From Bacteroidales bacterium (GTDB lineage: Bacteria > Bacteroidota > Bacteroidia > Bacteroidales > Bacteroidaceae), in assembly GCA_004555245.1 (NCBI GenBank), contig SFIS01000001.1, positions 18,513-82,512 on the forward strand: 64,000 nt of DNA, written 5' to 3'. Both the position numbers and the translations under genes were made by a program. A model generated the notes under the pieces. That model searched no databases, was not told the DNA's origin, and worked only from the letters and a program-made list of their open reading frames with translations. Positions within the stretch are counted from its first letter, which is position 1, and each line of letters begins with the position of its first letter. Below, in pieces: positions 27,598 through 35,672 of this stretch.

Positions 27598-30066
27598 ATG
27601 ATGAGAAGAATCGCATTTATTGCATTTTTCTTCCTCTGCCATGTCATGACGGCTTTGGCGGAGGGAGAGCGTGGTATGGGCTACCGACTGTGGTATCCGT
27701 CGCCCGCCGAAGTGTGGACAGAGGCACTGCCTCTCGGCAACGGAAGGCTGGGAGCCATGGTTTACGGCATACCGACGGCAGAGCGCGTGCAGCTGAACGA
27801 AGAGACGATATGGGCAGGACAGCCAAACTCGAACGTGAACAAGGAATCGAGAGAATGGCTGCCCAAGGTGCGCGAACTCGTGTTCGGAGGGAAATATGCC
27901 GAAGCGCAGGACATGGCGGAAGCACATCTCATGTCAGGCTCGAACAACGGCATGCCGTATCAGACATTCGGAGACCTGCATCTCGTGATGTCAGGACACG
28001 GCAACTACAGCGACTTTCAGAGGTATCTGTCGCTGGATTCTGCCATCGCCGTGACAGAATATACTGTCGGCGGCGTGAGATACAGGCGTGAGGCAGTGAC
28101 ATCGTTCGACGACGATGTGGTGAAAATCCGTCTGACAGCATCGAAAGAAGGCTGTATCTCCTTCACCGCAAACCTCTCGTCGCCACACAACGACGTGATT
28201 ATACGAAGCGAAGGCGACGAGGTGTCGCTCGAGGGCGTGACACCGACACACGAGGCTCTGAAGGGGAAAGTGAAGTTCCACGGACGGCTCGCCGTGACAC
28301 ATACGGGAGGAAAGATGGTGTCGCGCGACGGCGTGATTTGCGTTGAAGGGGCGACAGAAGCCACTGTGTTTGTCAGCATCGCCACAAACTTCGTGAACTA
28401 CCGAGACATATCTGCCGACGAAAGAGAGCGCTGCAAGACACGGCTCAGAACAGCGAAGGCAAACGGATGGAAGGAGAGCCTGGCAAGACACGTGGAGAGA
28501 TTCGGCAGATATATGCAACGCTCAAAGCTATGGCTGGGCGAGAACAGATACGAGGGCATGGCGACATCTGAGCGTGTGGCACGCTTTGCTGAGCACGACG
28601 ACGCACATCTCGTCGCGACATACTACGCCTTCGGAAGATACCTGCTGATATGCTCATCGCAGCCAGGAGGACAGGCCGCTAACCTGCAGGGCATCTGGAA
28701 CGACAAGCTCCTGCCGTCGTGGGATTCAAAATACACCTGCAACATAAACCTCGAAATGAACTACTGGCCGGCAGAAGTGGCTAACCTGACGGAGATGAAC
28801 GAACCGCTCTTCTCGCTGATACGCGACGTCAGCGTGACGGGAAAGGAAACGGCGAAAGTGATGTACGGAGCCGGAGGATGGGTGTTGCACCACAACACGG
28901 ATATCTGGCGCATCACAGGACCGGTGGATCACGCAGCGTCAGGACTGTGGATGACGGGTGGACCATGGCTCTGCCAGCACATCTGGAACCATTATCTATA
29001 CACCGGAGACAAGGCATTCCTCGAAGAATACTACGACATACTGAAGGGCGCGGCACAGTTCTGTGACGACATCCTGATGAAAGACCCCACAACGGGACAT
29101 AACGTCATCTGTCCCTCGGTGTCGCCGGAAAACGTGCATCCCGCCGGCCAGGGCAAGAAGAACATTGCGGCGGGCACGGCAATGGACAACCAGTTGTGCG
29201 CCGAGATTTTCAGCATCGTAGCGGAAGCCGCACGCATCCTGGGAAAGGACGCTGACCTCGCCGAACACTACACGGCGAGAAGAGGCACACTGACACCGGG
29301 AATCATAGGACGATGGGGACAGCTGCAGGAATGGGCGCAAGACTGGGACGACCCAGCTGACGACCACCGCCATGTCTCGCACCTCTACGCCCTCTATCCC
29401 GGAACAGCCATCTCGCCATGGCGAACACCAGAACTATTCTCTGCCGCACGGACATCGCTGATACACCGCGGCGACCCCTCGACAGGATGGTCGATGGGAT
29501 GGAAGGTGTGTCTGTGGGCAAGACTGCTTGACGGCGAGCACGCATACAAACTGATAAAGGAGCAACTGAAACTGACCGACGACAAGTTTGTGCCGTACGG
29601 AAAGAAGAAAAAGAAGGGCGGCACGTTCGGAAACCTCTTCGACGCGCATCCGCCATTCCAAATCGACGGAAACTTCGGATGCACTGCAGGCATAGCAGAG
29701 ATGCTGGTGCAAAGCCACGACGGATACGTATTCCTGCTACCGGCACTGCCGAAGGTCTGGAAAGACGGATGCGTGACGGGACTGAGATGCCGGGGAGGGT
29801 TCGTCGTGGAGAAGATGGCATGGAAGGACGGAAAAATCACAGAGTGCCGCATACGCTCGACAATAGGAGGAAACCTGCGCATCAGAACAACGCAACGCAT
29901 CAAAGGACTGAAGGCGGCGAAGGGCGAGAACCCCAACACGCTGTGCCGGCCTGTAGTCACACTGGAGACAAAAAACAACTTTAAGGGCAAAACGGAACAA
30001 CCCGCCATGCCGAAAACATACGTCTATGACATCAAGACGAAGGCCGGAGAGGCCGTTTGTCTATAG
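27598..30066 (+). CDS. Glycoside hydrolase family 95 (alpha-L-fucosidase / alpha-L-galactosidase)
   Basis: Inverting exo-glycosidase removing alpha-linked L-fucose or its C6-hydroxy analogue L-galactose. The signal peptide MMRRIAFIAFFFLCHVMTALA sends it to the periplasm or surface. The N-terminal beta domain starts YRLWYPSPAEVWTEALPLGNGRLG, as in the family. Active-site segments match GH95: N382/N384 in NINLEMNYWPAE (water-activating Asn pair), general acid E511 in PSVSPEN, and D690 in FQIDGNFGCTAGI. HRHVSHLYALYPG is also diagnostic. At 822 aa it has the usual length. It is first in the operon. RG-II side chain A carries alpha-L-galactose and side chains also carry fucose, so either specificity fits the neighbours; sequence alone does not decide. 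Confidence 0.9.
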   Translation: MMRRIAFIAFFFLCHVMTALAEGERGMGYRLWYPSPAEVWTEALPLGNGRLGAMVYGIPTAERVQLNEETIWAGQPNSNVNKESREWLPKVRELVFGGKYAEAQDMAEAHLMSGSNNGMPYQTFGDLHLVMSGHGNYSDFQRYLSLDSAIAVTEYTVGGVRYRREAVTSFDDDVVKIRLTASKEGCISFTANLSSPHNDVIIRSEGDEVSLEGVTPTHEALKGKVKFHGRLAVTHTGGKMVSRDGVICVEGATEATVFVSIATNFVNYRDISADERERCKTRLRTAKANGWKESLARHVERFGRYMQRSKLWLGENRYEGMATSERVARFAEHDDAHLVATYYAFGRYLLICSSQPGGQAANLQGIWNDKLLPSWDSKYTCNINLEMNYWPAEVANLTEMNEPLFSLIRDVSVTGKETAKVMYGAGGWVLHHNTDIWRITGPVDHAASGLWMTGGPWLCQHIWNHYLYTGDKAFLEEYYDILKGAAQFCDDILMKDPTTGHNVICPSVSPENVHPAGQGKKNIAAGTAMDNQLCAEIFSIVAEAARILGKDADLAEHYTARRGTLTPGIIGRWGQLQEWAQDWDDPADDHRHVSHLYALYPGTAISPWRTPELFSAARTSLIHRGDPSTGWSMGWKVCLWARLLDGEHAYKLIKEQLKLTDDKFVPYGKKKKKGGTFGNLFDAHPPFQIDGNFGCTAGIAEMLVQSHDGYVFLLPALPKVWKDGCVTGLRCRGGFVVEKMAWKDGKITECRIRSTIGGNLRIRTTQRIKGLKAAKGENPNTLCRPVVTLETKNNFKGKTEQPAMPKTYVYDIKTKAGEAVCL

Positions 30067-30094
30067 GCATCCCACCAATATTCTTTATACAACT

Positions 30095-31561
30095 ATGAAA
30101 AAGCTATTATTTTTTGCAATGCTCTCTTTCGCCTTGTGCGCTAACGGCGAGGGCAACAGAAAACCGTGGGACAACGGAAAACTGACAGTATCGAACAACA
30201 AAAGATTCCTGCAACATGAAAACGGAACCCCTTTCTTCTGGCTCGGAGAGACAGGATGGCTGCTGCCCGAGAGAACAGACAGGGCAGAGGCGGCATACTA
30301 TCTGCAAAGATGCAGGGAAGCCGGATATAACGTGGTACAGGTGCAGGTGATAGACGGTGTGCCGGCATACAACGCCTACGGACAGATGTCGAACATCGAC
30401 GGATGGAATTTCGAGGGCATAGACAAAAAAGGCGTTTACGGATACTGGGACCACATGGACTATATCGTGAAGCAGGCGCAGCACGAAGGCATATATATAG
30501 GTATGGTCTGCATCTGGGGCGGACTGGTGAAAGCAGGGCTCATGACTGAGAGCGACGCAGTGAAATACGGCACCTTCCTCGCAAACAGATACAAGAACGA
30601 GCCGAACATCATCTGGTTCATGGGCGGAGACATACAGGGAGACATAAAGACCGAGGTCTGGAACACTCTTGCGGAGACTATAAAGTCGATAGACAAGAAC
30701 CATATCATGACGTATCATCCACGCGGAAGATACACGAGTGCGAAATGGTTCAGCAAAGCCGGGTGGATGGATTTCCACACCTTCCAGTCGGGACACCGCC
30801 GCTACGGACAGCGCATGGGTAATGCGGACTATCCGATACCTGACAACACGGAGGAGGACAACTGGATGTATGTCGATTCGACATGGCACTACAAACCGAT
30901 AAAGCCGGTGCTGGATGCAGAGCCGAGTTATGAAGACATACCACAAGGTCTGCACGACGCAAAGGAACCGAGATGGACGGCAAGCGACGTGAGAAGATAC
31001 GCATACTGGTCGGTTTTTGCAGGCTCGTGCGGACACACCTACGGACACAACGCCATAATGCAGTTCCTGAAACCCGGTTACGGCACAAGCTACGGAGACG
31101 CCGGAGACGTGAAAAGCTGGTACCAGGCTCTGAAAGACCCGGGATTCTCGCAGATGAAACATCTGAAAAACCTCATGCTCGCATTCCCATATTTCGAGCG
31201 TATTCCCGACCAAACTATCATCAGCGGAGAGAACGGCACGAAATACAACCGCCTGACAGCAACACGCGGCAACGACTATCTCCTGGTGTATAACTACACC
31301 GGCAGGAATATGGACATTGACATGCGGAAAATATCCGGCAAGCGGAAAAAGGTATTCTGGATGGATGCCGCAACCGGGCATCTGCTGTATATCGGAGAGG
31401 TGGCGAGCAAGATACACAAGATACAGATCGAGGCAGAACTGGGAGGAATAAAAGACGGTGTACTGATTGCATTCGACGCGGAAAAGACGTATCTCAAGCC
31501 GGAGATGACCGACATCCCTGTCGCTACTGACTGGAAGAACCTGCGTGACCTGAATGAATAG
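30095..31561 (+). CDS. Glycoside hydrolase family 140 (endo-apiosidase family, DUF4038)
   Basis: GH140 enzymes cut apiose-GalA linkages where RG-II side chains join the backbone. The ORF is open from 30026 inside the previous gene, but ATG 30095 gives a clean signal peptide (MKKLLFFAMLSFALCANGEG). The DUF4038 catalytic barrel is recognisable from LQHENGTPFFWLGETGWLLPER, IIWFMGGDIQGD (about 170), MTYHPRGRYTSAKWF (about 205) and the acidic LDAEPSYEDIP segment (about 274-284). The C-terminal beta domain, RGNDYLLVYNYTGRNMDIDM to the end, matches the putative collagen-binding-like domain usual in this family. 488 aa, normal. It follows GH95 by 28 bases. Confidence 0.85.
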   Translation: MKKLLFFAMLSFALCANGEGNRKPWDNGKLTVSNNKRFLQHENGTPFFWLGETGWLLPERTDRAEAAYYLQRCREAGYNVVQVQVIDGVPAYNAYGQMSNIDGWNFEGIDKKGVYGYWDHMDYIVKQAQHEGIYIGMVCIWGGLVKAGLMTESDAVKYGTFLANRYKNEPNIIWFMGGDIQGDIKTEVWNTLAETIKSIDKNHIMTYHPRGRYTSAKWFSKAGWMDFHTFQSGHRRYGQRMGNADYPIPDNTEEDNWMYVDSTWHYKPIKPVLDAEPSYEDIPQGLHDAKEPRWTASDVRRYAYWSVFAGSCGHTYGHNAIMQFLKPGYGTSYGDAGDVKSWYQALKDPGFSQMKHLKNLMLAFPYFERIPDQTIISGENGTKYNRLTATRGNDYLLVYNYTGRNMDIDMRKISGKRKKVFWMDAATGHLLYIGEVASKIHKIQIEAELGGIKDGVLIAFDAEKTYLKPEMTDIPVATDWKNLRDLNE

Positions 31562-31568
31562 ACTAATC

Positions 31569-31583
31569 AGTTGACAAATTGTC
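31569..31583 (+). repeat. GTTGACAAATTGTCAAC palindrome between GH140 and GH78
   Basis: A short inverted repeat (GTTGACAa/tTGTCAAC) just after the GH140 stop, of the GTTGACRAG intercistronic family. It is within an operon, so full termination is not expected. Confidence 0.6.
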
Positions 31584-31600
31584 AACCTTAAAAATAATAT

Positions 31601-34600
31601 ATGAAAAAAACACTATCACTGTTTTTTGCTGCTGTGCTTGCGCTCACTGCCACAGCAAAGCCAAGGGTGTGGAAACTCACTACGGAGAACATGACATCCC
31701 CGCTCGGGCTATACACACATACCCCACGTTTCTCGTGGCAAATCACCGACGCAAAGAATAACTGCCGACAGACTGCCTACCGCATCATCGTGGCTACATC
31801 GCCTGAACTACTGAAGGCTGGAAAGGGCGACCTGTGGGACAGCGGATATGTAGAAAGCGATGCCTCGCTGTGGATTCCGTACGGCGGGAAAAGGCTCGTT
31901 GACAACATGCGCGCTTTCTGGACCGTAGCCGTGAAGACGGACAAGGGACAGACGGAATGGGCGGAGCCGCAGGAGTTCGGTATCGGACTGACAGTGGAAT
32001 CGCACTGGGGAGGACGGTGGATAGGCATCGACCGTTGTCTCGAAGGCGAGCAGCAAGGATACAGGACACGCATAGCAGCACGCTATCTGAGAAAAGAAAT
32101 CACGCTGAAGGGCGAGGAGATACGCCGTGCGACAGCGTATGTCGCTGCCGTGGGATTGTACGAGCTGTATGTCAACGGAGAACGGCAGGGAAACGATGTC
32201 CTTGCACCTCAGCCAACAGACACTCGCAGGTCAATAATCTACAACACCATCGACATCACAGACGCTTTGCGACGACAAGCCCTCAAGCCGGAGCAGGATG
32301 CAAACAGACACGGCGACATCGCAACGATGACCGCACTGGCACCACAGCCTTCGACATCATGTATCGGCATAGTGCTTGGAGCAGGCAGGGCATTCCCCAT
32401 GCGGCAATCGAAACCGTACAAATGCCCGTTCATGGGATTTCCAAAATGCCGGGTGAATATCATCGTGGAGTATGCAGACGGCACAAAACAGAAATTCTGT
32501 ACCGACGAGAAATGGAGCATCACTGCCAACGGGCCGATACGCTCGAACAACGAATATGACGGCGAGACATACGACGCACGTCTGGAACTGGGCGAATGGG
32601 CAACAACAGGATATGACGACAAGGAATGGATGAAGGCAGAACGCACAGACATACCGCTCGGAGAGGTTATAGGACAGCCTGCACCAAACATGCAGGTTGT
32701 GAAGACTATAAAGCCCGTCAGCGTGACAAGAGCCGGAAAACTGTGTCATATCGTCGATTTCGGACAGAACACAGCGGGATGGATAAAGATGAACATGAGG
32801 GGGAAGGCGGGCGACACGATACGTGTGAACTTCGCGGAGAAACTCCGTGCCGACGGCACGTTGTATCTCGACAACCTGAGAGACGCACTCTCCGAAGACA
32901 TATATATATGCAACGGCAAAGAAGAAGGCAGGGCATGGCATCCGACATTTGTCACACACGGATTCCGATATGCCATGGTGAGCGGCATGGAGAAAGTCAC
33001 TGACAACGACCTGACTGCAGAAGTGGTCTCAGATGCCATGGACATCACAGGCACCATGGTGACAAGCAACACCACTCTGAACCGCGTCTTCAAGAACGCA
33101 TGGTGGGGAATATTGTCAAACTACAAGGGAATGCCGGTCGATTGTCCGCAACGGAATGAGAGACAGCCGTGGCTCGGAGACAGAACGGTGGGAAGCAGCG
33201 GAGAGGCTTACCTCTTCGGCAACGAGAGGCTGTATGCCAAATGGATGCGTGACATCTGCGAATCACAGCGTTCAGACGGTGTGTTCTCTGATGTCGCACC
33301 GGCATTCTGGAACTACTACAACGACGACGTGACATGGCCGTCGGCACTGCCTTTCACATGCGATATGCTATACAGGCACTACGGCAACAAACAGCCTGCC
33401 ATCGACGCATATCCTTACATAAAGAAATGGATGGACCATATCTGCACGGAATATATGGACGACCATATCATCACCTGCGACAAATACGGCGACTGGTGCG
33501 TGCCACCAGAGGACCTGAAACTCATACACTCGCAGGATCCGGCGCGCAAGACAGACGGCAGCCTCATATCCACCGCCTATACCATCATGAACCTGCGAAT
33601 CATGCAGAGGTTTGCAGAGATGCAGCAACTGATGCAAGACAAGGCGATGTACGCTGACCTGGAGAAGAAGATGACAGAGGCTTTCAACAAGAAGTTCCTC
33701 AACATAAAGCGAGGCACATCCATGCAACCAGGACACACTCTCTATCCGGACAGTGTCTTCTACGGAAACAACTCAGCCACCAGCAACCTGCTCCCGCTTG
33801 CACTCGGCATCGTACCTGACGACTGCCGCAAGGACGTGGAGGACAACCTCGTGACAAACATCATCTCGCTCAACAACGACCATGTGTCATGCGGCGTAAT
33901 TGGAATATCATGGCTGATGCGCACACTGACAGCAATAGGACGAGGAGACCTCGCTTTCCGCATAGCATCACAGAAAACCTATCCCTCATGGGGATATATG
34001 GCAGAACAGGGCGCAACGACAATATGGGAGTTGTGGAACGGCGACACCGCCAACCCGCGCATGAACAGCGGCAACCATGTCATGCTGCTGGGCGACCTGC
34101 TGACCTGGTACTACGAGAGCCTTGCAGGCATAAAGAATGCGCCTGGCAGCGCGGCTTTCAAGAAACTGCGCATGGCACCGGATTTCTCAATACAGGACCT
34201 CGACAGCATCGATGCCACATACGAGACACCATACGGCACTGTCGCCTCAAAATGGAAGAAGAACCTCGAGACGGTGGAATGGACCGTCACACTGCCTGCC
34301 AACACCTCTGCCGAACTCTGCCTGCCAGACGGAACGACAAAGACTGTTGGATCAGGCACACACAACGTGAAGGCAAAAATTGCCACTGCATCGGACATGA
34401 TAAAGCAGGATGAGTTCGTATATGACCAATCCGTCTATCCAGAGACACACGCCTCGTCAATCGTAGAACTGAAGAACGGCGACCTCGTCGCTACATATTT
34501 CGGAGGGACAAAAGAGCGCAACCCGGACGTGTGCATCTGGACACAGATAAAGAAGAAAGGCAGCGACACCTGGACAGAGCCTGTCCTCGCAGCCGACGGC

Positions 34601-35587
34601 GTATTCGCTCTCGGTTCGGAAAACGCACGCATAGCAGGGGTTGACACCACTTGTGCGAAAGCCGCCGTAGGACCTGTGAAGAGCCTCGGCATAACATGGC
34701 AGCAGGCAAAGAGCGGACAGGGAACTAACCTGAAGCAGACTGAAGGGATGTACAGGAAGGCTTGCTGGAATCCGGTAATCTTCCAGATTCCGTCGGGAGA
34801 GCTATGGCTTTTCTTCAAAATAGGACTTAATGTTGCGGACTGGACTGGATGGGTGGCAAAATCGAACGACGGAGGACGGACCTGGAGCGACAAACAGCCG
34901 CTGCCGGAAGGATTCCTCGGACCCGTGAAGAACAAACCCGAGATTATCGACAACCGCCTCGTATGCCCTTCTTCGACAGAAGGGAAAGGCGGATGGAAGT
35001 TCCATGTGGAGATTCTTGACCTCGGCACGAACGAATGGAAATACGTTAACATTCCGAGAGAAGATGCCATACTGACACAAGACATGACACCGGTGCTACC
35101 CAAAGACGGGAAGATGCCGGAGATTATACCTGCAGAGGGTGCGAAGCCGAGACCCATCGACTGCATACAACCGTCTATACTGAAACACAAAGACGGACGT
35201 CTGCAGCTTGTGGGACGAACACGCAACGGCAGACTCGCATCGACATTCAGCAGCGACAGAGGAGACTCCTGGACACCTGTCACTCTGCTTGACGTGCCGC
35301 AGAACCAGTCGGGAACAGATGCCGTCACACTACGCGACGGCAGGCATATTATGATATATAATAATGTATATACCGTGCCGGGCACAAAGAAAGGCTCTCG
35401 TACACCTTGTTCGCTCGCCGTTTCGGAAGACGGACTGCACTGGAAGCATTTCCTCACGCTCGAAGACAGCCCGATAGGACAGTATTCCTACCCTTCAATA
35501 ATACAGGGAAAAGACGGCTCGCTGCATTGTATCTACACATGGAGAAGACAACGTATCGCTTACAAACAAGTAAAGCTGAATTTCTAA
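31601..35587 (+). CDS. GH78 alpha-L-rhamnosidase fused to a sialidase-like (BNR) beta-propeller
   Basis: A 1328-residue two-enzyme fusion with signal peptide (MKKTLSLFFAAVLALTATA). Residues about 20-930 are GH78: beta-sandwich start (LGLYTHTPRFSWQI), catalytic acid region DCPQRNER with D514 and E520, and base E810 in TTIWELWNG, giving removal of alpha-L-rhamnose. Residues about 940-1328 form a BNR_2/sialidase-like propeller: THASSIVELKNGDLVATYFGG, then Asp-boxes SNDGGRTW and SSDRGDSW and a degenerate SEDGLHW. I see no (F/Y)RIP motif, so classical sialidase activity is doubtful. Candidates for the propeller are a hydrolase of ketosidic Kdo-type sugars or an L-Rha-GlcA lyase (PL42-like); both are inference. 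Confidence 0.85.
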   Translation: MKKTLSLFFAAVLALTATAKPRVWKLTTENMTSPLGLYTHTPRFSWQITDAKNNCRQTAYRIIVATSPELLKAGKGDLWDSGYVESDASLWIPYGGKRLVDNMRAFWTVAVKTDKGQTEWAEPQEFGIGLTVESHWGGRWIGIDRCLEGEQQGYRTRIAARYLRKEITLKGEEIRRATAYVAAVGLYELYVNGERQGNDVLAPQPTDTRRSIIYNTIDITDALRRQALKPEQDANRHGDIATMTALAPQPSTSCIGIVLGAGRAFPMRQSKPYKCPFMGFPKCRVNIIVEYADGTKQKFCTDEKWSITANGPIRSNNEYDGETYDARLELGEWATTGYDDKEWMKAERTDIPLGEVIGQPAPNMQVVKTIKPVSVTRAGKLCHIVDFGQNTAGWIKMNMRGKAGDTIRVNFAEKLRADGTLYLDNLRDALSEDIYICNGKEEGRAWHPTFVTHGFRYAMVSGMEKVTDNDLTAEVVSDAMDITGTMVTSNTTLNRVFKNAWWGILSNYKGMPVDCPQRNERQPWLGDRTVGSSGEAYLFGNERLYAKWMRDICESQRSDGVFSDVAPAFWNYYNDDVTWPSALPFTCDMLYRHYGNKQPAIDAYPYIKKWMDHICTEYMDDHIITCDKYGDWCVPPEDLKLIHSQDPARKTDGSLISTAYTIMNLRIMQRFAEMQQLMQDKAMYADLEKKMTEAFNKKFLNIKRGTSMQPGHTLYPDSVFYGNNSATSNLLPLALGIVPDDCRKDVEDNLVTNIISLNNDHVSCGVIGISWLMRTLTAIGRGDLAFRIASQKTYPSWGYMAEQGATTIWELWNGDTANPRMNSGNHVMLLGDLLTWYYESLAGIKNAPGSAAFKKLRMAPDFSIQDLDSIDATYETPYGTVASKWKKNLETVEWTVTLPANTSAELCLPDGTTKTVGSGTHNVKAKIATASDMIKQDEFVYDQSVYPETHASSIVELKNGDLVATYFGGTKERNPDVCIWTQIKKKGSDTWTEPVLAADGVFALGSENARIAGVDTTCAKAAVGPVKSLGITWQQAKSGQGTNLKQTEGMYRKACWNPVIFQIPSGELWLFFKIGLNVADWTGWVAKSNDGGRTWSDKQPLPEGFLGPVKNKPEIIDNRLVCPSSTEGKGGWKFHVEILDLGTNEWKYVNIPREDAILTQDMTPVLPKDGKMPEIIPAEGAKPRPIDCIQPSILKHKDGRLQLVGRTRNGRLASTFSSDRGDSWTPVTLLDVPQNQSGTDAVTLRDGRHIMIYNNVYTVPGTKKGSRTPCSLAVSEDGLHWKHFLTLEDSPIGQYSYPSIIQGKDGSLHCIYTWRRQRIAYKQVKLNF

Positions 35588-35588
35588 A

Positions 35589-35660
35589 TTTGACAAGCTG
35601 ACGAGTGAAATAACTGTCAACTCGCCAACTTGTCAACTTGTCAACTTGTTCACTCGCCAA
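35589..35660 (+). repeat. GTTGACRAG-family repeat between GH78 and the GH67-like gene
   Basis: Starts TTGACAAGCTGACGAG and continues in inverted orientation as repeated CAACTTGT/CAACTCGCC units, so the transcript can fold into several alternative hairpins. Family as at 11546 and 18069. Confidence 0.7.
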
Positions 35661-35672
35661 CTAAAAGAAACT

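Noticed and set aside
30107..31585. 492-codon open frame on the - strand
   Set aside because: Exact shadow of the GH140 gene; no domain and no promoter.
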